Shown piece after piece: positions 53,171-61,015 of a stretch of DNA of 64,000 nt. Position 1 is the first letter of the stretch. Every line of letters starts with the position of its first letter. Source of the DNA: Pseudanabaena sp. UWO311 (lineage in GTDB: Bacteria; Cyanobacteriota; Cyanobacteriia; Pseudanabaenales; Pseudanabaenaceae); contig NZ_SJEE01000009.1 of assembly GCF_006937785.1 (NCBI RefSeq), positions 80,097-144,096 of the forward strand, written 5' to 3'. The notes under the pieces were generated by a model, which did no database searches, had not been told where the DNA came from, and saw only the letters and a program-made list of their open reading frames with translations. The position numbers and the translations under genes are program-made.

Positions 53171-54097
53171 GTGAGTACATCAAGAACTGCGATGACTGAA
53201 ATTTATCAGCCTGAAAAAGTAACATCTCGGCATAGAGACAAAAATCGTATTTTGCGTCCGTTCCTAAAATGGGCGGGTGGAAAGAGGCAGCTTCTCCCAA
53301 CTTTGAGAAAATATATTCCTAAAAACTTTAGTTCAACTACTTACTTTGAACCATTTGTAGGAGCTGGTGCTTTTCTTTTTGACTTACAACCTAAAAAAGC
53401 ATTTATTAATGATGCTAACAAAGAGCTAATTAACTGTTATCAGACAATCAAAGACAAGCCCAATGAACTTCTAGAGTTAACTAGGGAATATCAAAAAAAT
53501 ATCTCAAGAGAACGTTATTACCAATTACGCGAATTAGATCGAAAATCAGACTTTAATGAGCTTTCTGACGTGCAAAGAGCGGCTAGGATTATTTATTTAA
53601 ATAAAACATGTTTTAATGGTTTATTTCGCGTCAACAGTCAAGGTCAATTTAATGTGCCTTATGGAGATAATAAAAACCCAATAGTTGCTGATGAAGTTGT
53701 TATTGGTGCTATAAGCAAATATTTGAATGAAAATAATATTCAAATTACAAACCAAGATTTTCAAGAATCAGTTTCTAATGCTAAAAAAGGTAATTTTATA
53801 TATTTCGATCCACCATATGATCCTATCTCTGATTCGTCATCCTTTACAGGTTACGATCTAAGTGGATTTGGCAAGGACGAACAACGCCGTCTACAGAATG
53901 TATGTGATAGCTTAGTAAAGCGTGGATGTAAAGTATTGCTTAGTAACTCTGCAACAGATTTTATTAAGGAGCTTTATAGCAATGAAGAATATTATTCAAT
54001 AATTGAAGTTGCAGCAACTCGAAGCATTAATGCTGTAGGAACATCAAGGGGGAAAATTAATGAAGTACTAATTTTTAGTAAATATGATGTCAAATAA
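53171..54097 (+). CDS. DNA adenine methylase (D12/Dam class)
   Basis: 308 residues from GTG 53171, with ATG 53192 an alternative. D12-class N6-adenine methyltransferase: PFLKWAGGKRQLLPTL and YFEPFVGAGAFLF (SAM site), FINDANKELINCYQ, NKTCFNGLFRVNSQGQFNVP, and the catalytic DPPYDPISDSSSFTGY. This resembles M.DpnII/Dam-type enzymes, many of which modify GATC, but target specificity is not provable by eye. The gene overlaps the next by 14 bases, and its AT-rich codon use without HIP1 sites suggests acquisition. Confidence 0.92.
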   Translation: MSTSRTAMTEIYQPEKVTSRHRDKNRILRPFLKWAGGKRQLLPTLRKYIPKNFSSTTYFEPFVGAGAFLFDLQPKKAFINDANKELINCYQTIKDKPNELLELTREYQKNISRERYYQLRELDRKSDFNELSDVQRAARIIYLNKTCFNGLFRVNSQGQFNVPYGDNKNPIVADEVVIGAISKYLNENNIQITNQDFQESVSNAKKGNFIYFDPPYDPISDSSSFTGYDLSGFGKDEQRRLQNVCDSLVKRGCKVLLSNSATDFIKELYSNEEYYSIIEVAATRSINAVGTSRGKINEVLIFSKYDVK

Positions 54098-55388
54098 TTC
54101 AGACAAATCAAAAAATGATATTGCTTGGGAAATTTTATTTAAAACACATCATATTCTAGATGAAATTAATAAAAATGGGGTATATAAAATCTCCGCACAA
54201 GTGATAAATGCAGAGCGTGAAGCGAGGTTAATGACGAAATTCGATCATCATATTCAGCTCCCAAAAATTTTCACTCAAAATCATCTGACCATTCAGCCTG
54301 ATTCTCGAGGAACTTATGTTATTGGACAGTTTCAAAGCTATGAAAAGATTCCTAATAACTCATCTATAAATATCCAAGAATTTGCTTTTCCTGAATATAT
54401 TGAAACTCTTAATCCAACAAATATATATTCAGAAGCTGCTTCTATTCTCTGTGCCTATAATAGTGGAATTATAAGTGACCTTCTTGGACAGGAAGTTTCG
54501 TTTACTGTTTTAGGAAGAATGTCAACAGGGAAGTTCAGCTATTTTATAAACAACTCGCAACAAAATACTGACTTTGAAATTAACGTAGAGAATTCGCAAT
54601 GTGAAATTGACGCAGGTTTTGAAGGAGGTGATATTTTTGCAATTATCGAAGCAAAACTTCAAGATGTAGATGATTTTTTAATTCGTCAGCTTTATTATCC
54701 ATATAGACTTTGGAGTAGCAAAACCACAAAAAAAGTTATTCCAATTTTTCTTTCCTATTCTAATGACATATTTTCTTTTTATGTATATAAATTCAAAAAT
54801 GATAATAACTATAATTCAATTGAATTAGTAGAACAAAAAAGGTATCAAATAGGCTCAAATGATATTGAGTTAGATGATATTACCGATATACTTGCAAAGA
54901 TTAAAATCACATCTGACCCAACTGGAATACCATTCCCTCAAGCTAATGTTTTTACTAGAGTTGTAGACCTACTTATGCAAGTCCATGGCGTTAGTCCTAC
55001 AATATCAAAAGAGGAGATAACTATTAATTACGCTTTTAATATCAGGCAAGCTGGATATTATGCTGACGCAGCTAGATACCTTGGTCTTTTAAAGAAAAGT
55101 CGTGATAAAGAGCAAGGAGTATTCTATTCGATGACAGAAAAAGGTCATGTTATCATGGCAAAAACTCCTAGGAATAGGAATCTAGCTTTAGCTAAATGCA
55201 TTATCGAGAAAAAAATTTTTAATAACACTTTAGAAATTTATCTAAATGAAGGAGGAAAACTAAATCGGCATCTAATTCGTGAAATAATGGCAAAGGAAAA
55301 ACTTGGGCTTAACAAAACAACTATTGAACGGCGATTATCTACTGTTTTTGGTTGGATAAATTGGATAATGGAACTTACTCAGAGATAA
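54084..55388 (+). CDS. Putative type II restriction endonuclease
   Basis: 434 residues overlapping the methylase gene (ATGATGTCAAAT within its end). The middle has a PD-(D/E)XK-like pattern, CEIDAGFEGGDIFAIIEAKL, where Asp and the E-x-K triad (IIEAK) are correctly spaced. The C-terminal 120 residues look like winged-helix modules (YYADAARYLGLLKKS, TEKGHVIMAKTP; TTIERRLSTVFGWINWI). Pairing with a methylase and the overlap support a restriction enzyme. I recall similar proteins annotated with DUF6997/DUF7226 domains, but this was not checked. Strongly AT-rich with no HIP1 site. Confidence 0.72.
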   Translation: MMSNNSDKSKNDIAWEILFKTHHILDEINKNGVYKISAQVINAEREARLMTKFDHHIQLPKIFTQNHLTIQPDSRGTYVIGQFQSYEKIPNNSSINIQEFAFPEYIETLNPTNIYSEAASILCAYNSGIISDLLGQEVSFTVLGRMSTGKFSYFINNSQQNTDFEINVENSQCEIDAGFEGGDIFAIIEAKLQDVDDFLIRQLYYPYRLWSSKTTKKVIPIFLSYSNDIFSFYVYKFKNDNNYNSIELVEQKRYQIGSNDIELDDITDILAKIKITSDPTGIPFPQANVFTRVVDLLMQVHGVSPTISKEEITINYAFNIRQAGYYADAARYLGLLKKSRDKEQGVFYSMTEKGHVIMAKTPRNRNLALAKCIIEKKIFNNTLEIYLNEGGKLNRHLIREIMAKEKLGLNKTTIERRLSTVFGWINWIMELTQR

Positions 55389-55432
55389 CACAAATTTAAG
55401 CCATTAACATCTGAGTAAGTTAAATATTCTAG

Positions 55433-56149
55433 CTAGGCGGCAACTAGCAAGCCTGCACTGGATTGTTTTGGCAGCACATCGACAACATCAAGCTTGGCAC
55501 AGTAGGCTATATCTTCCGCGCCATTAAGGTTGAGCAAGCGTTTGCCGTGACTCGCTTGATAAAATAAGTCTTCAACCTCACCTTTCCACGCTTTGTATAG
55601 GGTTGCGGCGGCTACTGCTTCATCATTACCAAAATCAGCCTCATCTTCAAGATTGAAGGCGATCGCACCCGCACAGGTTGTATCTTCAAGCGAATAGCTA
55701 CCTTCCCAGCCAGAGCCAACGATCCACACAGTTTCAGGCTTAGTTTCGCGGAGATACCTCAATACTGAGCCAAGATTAATCATCGCGCAAGCAAGAACAT
55801 TCTTAGCATTGGCGATTTTTTGTAGCGATCGCGTGCCATTAGTAGTACTCATAAAAATTCGCTTGCCCTTCACTACTTCGGGAGTAAAGTCAAAGGGCGA
55901 ATTTCCTAAATCACAACCTTCTACAGTCTTTCCCCCACGCTCACCAACGCGAATCCGTAACTCTGGTGGGTGTGCTTCGCTGACGCGCATTAACTCATCA
56001 AGATCGGAAAATACTTGCACTCCCTCTGCTCCCGCAGCTAGGGCTGTGGCGATCGTGGTAGTTGCTCGCAAAATATCAACAGCGATCGCGCAATCTGGAT
56101 TTCCTTCAGCAGGCACTAACTCAGGCGTGTGATAAACAAAGATTTTCAT
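55433..56149 (-). CDS. comB: 2-phosphosulfolactate phosphatase family protein
   Basis: 238 residues. [75 protein letters not shown] and the late Asp-rich [11 protein letters not shown] are ComB motifs. In methanogens ComB dephosphorylates phosphosulfolactate in coenzyme M synthesis; cyanobacteria lack coenzyme M, so the physiological substrate (perhaps sulfolactate metabolism) is unclear. It is convergent with the R-M genes. Confidence 0.9.
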   Translation of the reverse strand: MKIFVYHTPELVPAEGNPDCAIAVDILRATTTIATALAAGAEGVQVFSDLDELMRVSEAHPPELRIRVGERGGKTVEGCDLGNSPFDFTPEVVKGKRIFMSTTNGTRSLQKIANAKNVLACAMINLGSVLRYLRETKPETVWIVGSGWEGSYSLEDTTCAGAIAFNLEDEADFGNDEAVAAATLYKAWKGEVEDLFYQASHGKRLLNLNGAEDIAYCAKLDVVDVLPKQSSAGLLVAA

Positions 56150-56219
56150 TTATAGATCTAATGGTTTAGCTATCTACTATAAATTAAACTCTATGTTTGC
56201 CTGTTTGGCAAATTTTAGA

Positions 56220-58019
56220 TTACTGTCTTTGAGTTTCATTGATTTGCCATTGTTTGGAGGATTCATTCCAAACTAGACTCATCCGCAAAGTTTCGGGAAA
56301 AATAGCTTTATCTTTGCGATAAGTAAGGTCAATATCGATGATTGCCGAATTCTCTTTAGATTCAACAATACGCGCCCCATTGATTGAGACTTGACTTACA
56401 GTTTGCCACCAATCAGTAAAAGTTTTATATCCGCCAGCTCGATCGCGTTGAAATTTGGGTGTGAGATTTTGCCATGCGTTTTGAAATTGGCGATCGTTGA
56501 TGAGGCTGTAATAGTCTCGAACTGCTTGTTCTGGAGATGGTCTTGCAGGTGATGGAGTTGCGGTTGGTGTTTTTGAGGGTGTTGCTGTAGGCAAAGGCGA
56601 AGGTGAAGCTGTAGGTTGTTGGATATCGCTCCCAGAAATTCTTTGTACTGGATCTTTTTCGTTAGGACTCGCCAGAGCGCAATACGCATCTTCTACAAAT
56701 TTGAGATGCTCCTTTAGCTTAGACTTACAACTTTCAATATCTTTGAATTGGCTGGTATATACCTGTTGAAATTTATTGCTTCCTAAATTGGGATAGTCAG
56801 GTATCCAAAACACTCCTGCTTCTTTATATCCTAGAGATTTCAATTTTTCCACTCTGAGATTTGCTTTTACAATATCTTCAAAAGCAGAATCAGCCAGAAA
56901 ATAAAATGGAACTTTAGCGACAGCTTTATTAAATGGGGAGAACTTGTTCCAGAATGCAACGATGCCGCCATTTTGAGAGATGACTACACCTAACGCGATC
57001 GCAGCTCCAACAGCTCCACCGACAATTACTGTTACAAATAATTGACCAAAGATCTTCTTTTTAGGATCTTTTTGAGGCTGATATACATAAACAGATTGAT
57101 CAGGAATAGTAGGCGGTGTATAGCCTCTAGGCGTGACTGCAACCGTCTGCATATTCGACATGGCTGGCGGAATAGGAACTAATTTACCAGAATTAGTTTG
57201 ATTTGGTTGCAATGCTTCGAGCATTTCTCTCGCAGAGCTATAGCGATCGCGTGGATCAAATTGGAGAGTTATAGTAAATACCGCTTTTAAATACGCGCTA
57301 ATTGCCGTAACTTGAGGCTGCCAGAGTACTTCTCCTGTTTGCGGATCAGTGCCTAGCTCCTGCGGATACTTACCAGTAAGGGCAAAGATAGCGGTCAGAG
57401 CAAGACTGTAAAGATCGCTTGCAAAAAATGGTCTGCCAGCAGCCTGCTCTGAAGCCATAAACCCTGGTGTACCAATCACAATCGAATGCGCCTGTTGAGA
57501 CGAGCTACGAATCGAGCTGACATTGAGAGTTTCTTTAACAGCTCCAAAATCAATTAATACTGGCTCTCCAGCACGCAAGATAATATTATCAGGCTTAATA
57601 TCACGATGAATAATACCGCGATCGTGAACATAGATAAGGGTTTGGAGAATGCTAGTCATCAATTGTCGAACAGCATCCTCATTCCATTTACCGTTACGTT
57701 CAATCGTTTCAGTAAGTGTTAAACCATCAATCCATTCTTGGACTAAATAGAATAATCCATTTTCCGTGAAGTTTGCATAGAGTTTGGGAATGTAGCGGCT
57801 TTCTTCGCCCAACGTTTCTAAGACTGCTGCCTCACGGTGAAATCTTTGCTGTAATAATTCATACATCTGCGGATTATCAGCAACAGGTTTAAGTTGCTTA
57901 ATCACGCACCGACGGTTAGAAGGCATTTTAGTGTCTTCAGCCAAATAGGTTTCCCCAAAGCCGCCACTGCCTAAGACGCTAGTGACGCGATAGCGGTTAT
58001 CTAAAAGGTTTGACATCAT
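56220..58019 (-). CDS. Membrane Ser/Thr protein kinase
   Basis: 599 residues from ATG 58019 or the adjacent 58016 (SNLLDNRYRV). An open extension to 58124 begins inside a hairpin and is rejected. The Hanks kinase domain (about 10-280) has GSGGFGETYLAED, Lys in RCVIKQLK, HRDIKPDNI, and IDFGAVKE in place of DFG-plus-APE order typical of cyanobacterial kinases. After a linker comes one transmembrane helix (about 348-370), a SPOR-like region, a Thr/Pro-rich hinge and an NTF2-like C-terminal domain (QAVRDYYSLINDRQFQNAWQ) outside the membrane. The signal is unknown. Confidence 0.9.
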   Translation of the reverse strand: MMSNLLDNRYRVTSVLGSGGFGETYLAEDTKMPSNRRCVIKQLKPVADNPQMYELLQQRFHREAAVLETLGEESRYIPKLYANFTENGLFYLVQEWIDGLTLTETIERNGKWNEDAVRQLMTSILQTLIYVHDRGIIHRDIKPDNIILRAGEPVLIDFGAVKETLNVSSIRSSSQQAHSIVIGTPGFMASEQAAGRPFFASDLYSLALTAIFALTGKYPQELGTDPQTGEVLWQPQVTAISAYLKAVFTITLQFDPRDRYSSAREMLEALQPNQTNSGKLVPIPPAMSNMQTVAVTPRGYTPPTIPDQSVYVYQPQKDPKKKIFGQLFVTVIVGGAVGAAIALGVVISQNGGIVAFWNKFSPFNKAVAKVPFYFLADSAFEDIVKANLRVEKLKSLGYKEAGVFWIPDYPNLGSNKFQQVYTSQFKDIESCKSKLKEHLKFVEDAYCALASPNEKDPVQRISGSDIQQPTASPSPLPTATPSKTPTATPSPARPSPEQAVRDYYSLINDRQFQNAWQNLTPKFQRDRAGGYKTFTDWWQTVSQVSINGARIVESKENSAIIDIDLTYRKDKAIFPETLRMSLVWNESSKQWQINETQRQ

Positions 58020-58107
58020 GTAGTTATATTCTTCATCGCTAATAGCGATCGTACAGCATCCAGCGCTTTGCACTTCAGTAAACCCCAATATTTTTTTAAT
58101 GCAACCC

Positions 58108-58162
58108 AAAACCCAAAGCGACATAGCGCCTGCTACGCAGGCGCTATGTCGCTTTGGGTTTT
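58108..58162 (-). terminator. 26-bp-arm hairpin after the cyclase gene
   Basis: Perfect arms 58108-58133 and 58137-58162 around TAC, beginning two bases after the cyclase stop on the minus strand and about 90 bases before the kinase start. The inner CGCCTGCTACGCAGGCG core resembles family A copy 6. Confidence 0.85.
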
Positions 58163-58163
58163 A

Positions 58164-59240
58164 CTACACCAACTCTGGTGTTGGACTGCTAATTAATTCA
58201 AGATGTTGCTGAATTTCTAGCTTTAGCTTCTGAAAATCTGACTTTTGGAAAGTTAAAATATCATCAATCGAATAAACTTCCACGATCGCATCTTTTCCTT
58301 TTGCCTTAAAATCACCTAGTCTTACAGGTCGCCAGCGATCGCTTAAACCTTGACTTACGGCTGCCGAAAATACCAAAAATCGATTTAACTGTCTAGTCAA
58401 TGCTTCAATCCTTGAGGCAACGTTTACCGCATCACCGATGACAGTATATTCTTTTTTAGTCTGAGAACCGATATTCCCCTCTAACACTATTCCTTTTGAC
58501 AGCCCAATTCCAATATAGAGAACCCGTAGCGGACTATTCGTTGGAGCTTGATTGCGGAGAATTTCTAATTCTGCAAGAATGTCTAAACTCGCTTGTAGCG
58601 ATTCATCAGCTCGATCACCGTCAAAATATGCCATCACACAATCACCAATAAATTTAGTGACTTCACCACCTCTAGATGCGATGGCTCTTGTACAAATTGT
58701 AAAAAATTGATTGAGCAAATCAACAACCGCTGCTACTTCTAGTTTTTCGGTGATGCTCGTAAAACTAATAATATCGGCAAAGAAAATTATCTTTTCCGTA
58801 TAGCGGGGAACTAGCGTCAGTGGATTAATTCCGTTCGCTATAGCCTGTAGAACTCCTGACTGGGTATAGCTTGCGAGGATAGTTTGTGAGTCTGCTAAAG
58901 TTTGCAACAAAATCTTGATCGGCTGCAACAAAATATCGTTATTTTCATCAAGGACGATTACTTCCATTGACCAATCTGGAAATCTTCGCTGTGCAACGTT
59001 TAGCTCTGATTTTAGACACAAAATTTGATTGTGACGATCATCTTCTAAAATTCTTTTGTAAAGGCTGTCAATTCTATCTTCTTCCCCTTCTAAAATCTGA
59101 AAAAATATGCCATTACAGCAAAGCAAAACTCCTGTAATACCTTCTCTAGAGTTGTTGGTTTGCGAAATATTTCCAATGCTATCAATTTCCTTTTTGGTAA
59201 GCGATCGCGCGAACTTACTAATATAGGTCAGCCTTTTCAT
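58164..59240 (-). CDS. BLUF-domain photoactivated adenylyl cyclase
   Basis: 358 residues. Residues 1-95 are a BLUF flavin photoreceptor: MKRLTYISKFAR with Tyr6, the Asn pair in TNNSREGITGVLL, FFQILEGEED with Gln48, and FPDWSM with Trp90 and Met92, all at the same positions as in OaPAC. Then come a coiled helical linker (about 105-140) and a class III cyclase domain (about 148-335) with metal Asp in FFADIISF, TKFIGDCVMAYFDGD (Lys for adenine) and KKEYTVIGDAVNVASR (Thr/Asp). These are adenylyl rather than guanylyl cyclase signs. Blue light on FAD should raise cAMP in the cytoplasm. Confidence 0.94.
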   Translation of the reverse strand: MKRLTYISKFARSLTKKEIDSIGNISQTNNSREGITGVLLCCNGIFFQILEGEEDRIDSLYKRILEDDRHNQILCLKSELNVAQRRFPDWSMEVIVLDENNDILLQPIKILLQTLADSQTILASYTQSGVLQAIANGINPLTLVPRYTEKIIFFADIISFTSITEKLEVAAVVDLLNQFFTICTRAIASRGGEVTKFIGDCVMAYFDGDRADESLQASLDILAELEILRNQAPTNSPLRVLYIGIGLSKGIVLEGNIGSQTKKEYTVIGDAVNVASRIEALTRQLNRFLVFSAAVSQGLSDRWRPVRLGDFKAKGKDAIVEVYSIDDILTFQKSDFQKLKLEIQQHLELISSPTPELV

Positions 59241-59501
59241 AAAATTGCGATATTTTAAATAACAAAAGAATTCAATCTCTGTGAAATTAGATAAAAAGTT
59301 AATCTTTAAGCCCGCCCACTTTACTTGTAACTTAAATAATGACAGCAGTGTAATCAGCCATACAGCGTAACAGTTTTTGGATCATCACGCTATACAAATG
59401 TATCATACAGCACATTTTGTTTAAGTGGATTCTCAGTTGCTGCTCACAGGTTGCGATAGGATTAAAATTACTACTTTTAAGTTTATAAATAAGTATTTCC
59501 C

Positions 59502-60215
59502 ATGAGTATTTCTGCTGAAGATATTAAAAAGTTAAAACAAGAAGTTGGCATTGCAGCGGCGCAACGGGTGAAGTCGGGCATGGTGGTTGGCTTAGGTACT
59601 GGCTCAACTACTGCCTTTGCGATCGAGGAGCTAGGACGACGTATTGCCGCAGGTGAACTAACCGATATTGTCGGCATCCCCACTTCTTTCCAAGCTTCAG
59701 TCTTGGGTAAAAAATATGGTATCCCGATTCGGAGTCTTGATGACGTTGATCGCGTTGATGTAGCGATCGATGGTGCTGATGAGGTTGACCCCAATAAAAC
59801 TTTGATTAAAGGTGGTGGTGCAGCGCATACCCGCGAGAAAGTTGTCGATTCACTTGCAGCATTGTTTATCGTTGTTGTCGATGAGTCGAAATTAGTCGAT
59901 AAGCTCGGCTCGACCTTTGCCGTGCCAATCGAAGTATTGCCAATGGCAGTTTCCCCTGTAACCAGAGCTGTAGAAAAGCTAGGTGGCAAACCTGACCTGC
60001 GGATGGGTGTGAAGAAAGATGGCCCCGTGATTACCGATCAAGGCAACATGGTTTTAGATGTCACATTTGATGCGATCGCTGATGCTGCCGAACTTGAGAA
60101 AACCTTGAATAATATTCCTGGTGTGGTCGAGAATGGTCTATTTGTTGGTGTTACCGATCTGATTTTAGTTGGTGAATTTAAAGACGGAAAGCCCCAGATT
60201 CGCGAAATCTCTTAA
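59502..60215 (+). CDS. rpiA: Ribose-5-phosphate isomerase A
   Basis: 237 residues. [20 protein letters not shown] (phosphate loop), [20 protein letters not shown] (catalytic Asp pair), [12 protein letters not shown] and [11 protein letters not shown] are the RpiA motifs. It interconverts ribose-5-phosphate and ribulose-5-phosphate in the Calvin cycle and pentose phosphate pathway. It is convergent with cbiT across a C/G-tract repeat. Confidence 0.97.
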   Translation: MSISAEDIKKLKQEVGIAAAQRVKSGMVVGLGTGSTTAFAIEELGRRIAAGELTDIVGIPTSFQASVLGKKYGIPIRSLDDVDRVDVAIDGADEVDPNKTLIKGGGAAHTREKVVDSLAALFIVVVDESKLVDKLGSTFAVPIEVLPMAVSPVTRAVEKLGGKPDLRMGVKKDGPVITDQGNMVLDVTFDAIADAAELEKTLNNIPGVVENGLFVGVTDLILVGEFKDGKPQIREIS

Positions 60216-60299
60216 CCCCTCCCTCACCCTCCCCTTGCAAAGGGGAGGGAACAAAATTTCTAGTTTTCCCCCTTTGCAAGGGGGAATTAAAGGGGTTTA
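60216..60299. repeat. C/G-tract inverted repeats between rpiA and cbiT
   Basis: CCCTCCCCTTGCAAAGGGGAGGG is a perfect hairpin, and CCCCCTTTGCAAGGGGG follows. This is the same type as the insertion in rqcH (9425-9540). It probably serves as a two-way terminator. Confidence 0.82.
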
Positions 60300-60896
60300 C
60301 AGTTTTTCGCCGCTAATAATGAACATGGGGCTAACTGCCGCGAAGACTTGACGGTTGCCACGAGTCTCTAAACGGTTTACTGATGATTGCACAACTTCCA
60401 CATTTCGCGATTGGAGTTTGGCAAAGCTTTCAGAAATTGCATATAAACCTTCCAGACTATTTGTAGTTGCGATCGCCCTGCCTCCCATTTGCAAACGCTC
60501 CCAACAATATTCCAAAATTTCTGATACCGATCTCCCACCTTCAATGCAAATGCGATCAGGATCTGTTGACAGACTTGTAAGGCATTCTGGAGCACTGCCA
60601 ATTTTAATCTCAACATTATTTACGCCAAATTTTTGGCAATTTTTGGCAATCAATCCCGCCACATCTTCATCGCGTTCGATCGCGACAATTTTCCCTTTAG
60701 GACAGAGCAACCCAGTCTCAATGGGGATTGTCCCAGTACCTGCTCCAATATCCCAAAGTATCGAGGCTGCTTTGAGACGCAACTGACCGATAATTAATAG
60801 CCTCGTCTCGCATTTGCTCATCGGTATTCCTGGTAAGCGATCGAATAATTCGTCAGGTATACCGGGGGTGACATAAGACCAAATAGGTTCTGACAT
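60297..60896 (-). CDS. cbiT: Precorrin-6Y C15-methyltransferase subunit CbiT
   Basis: 199 residues. PGIPMSKCETRLLIIGQLRL and LWDIGAGTGTIPIETGLLCP (SAM motif I) plus IAIERDEDVA match CbiT, which methylates C15 and decarboxylates the ring C acetate in cobalamin synthesis. DRICIEGGRS and GGRAIATTNSLEG follow. The partner CbiE is not adjacent. Confidence 0.9.
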   Translation of the reverse strand: MSEPIWSYVTPGIPDELFDRLPGIPMSKCETRLLIIGQLRLKAASILWDIGAGTGTIPIETGLLCPKGKIVAIERDEDVAGLIAKNCQKFGVNNVEIKIGSAPECLTSLSTDPDRICIEGGRSVSEILEYCWERLQMGGRAIATTNSLEGLYAISESFAKLQSRNVEVVQSSVNRLETRGNRQVFAAVSPMFIISGEKL

Positions 60897-60956
60897 GAGC
60901 TTAGCGCACGAAGATGGTTAAACATGATCAATATAGCGTTTTTGCACACAAAAAAT

Positions 60957-61015
60957 AAAACCAAAATCTGTACCACCCGCTTTGCGGGCGGTACAGATTT
61001 TGGTTTAGATACTTA
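60957..61015. repeat. Dispersed palindromic repeat family A, copy 7 (short)
   Basis: AAAACCAAAATCTGTACC...complement with ACCCGC-TTT-GCGGG core; only the end of the right outer arm (TAGATACTTA) remains. That arm supplies the stop codon of the NB-ARC gene (61013-61015). Confidence 0.82.

Noticed and set aside
58020..58124. Longer start for the Ser/Thr kinase
   Set aside because: The first ATG lies inside a perfect hairpin, and the kinase-family N-terminus starts at 58016-58019.
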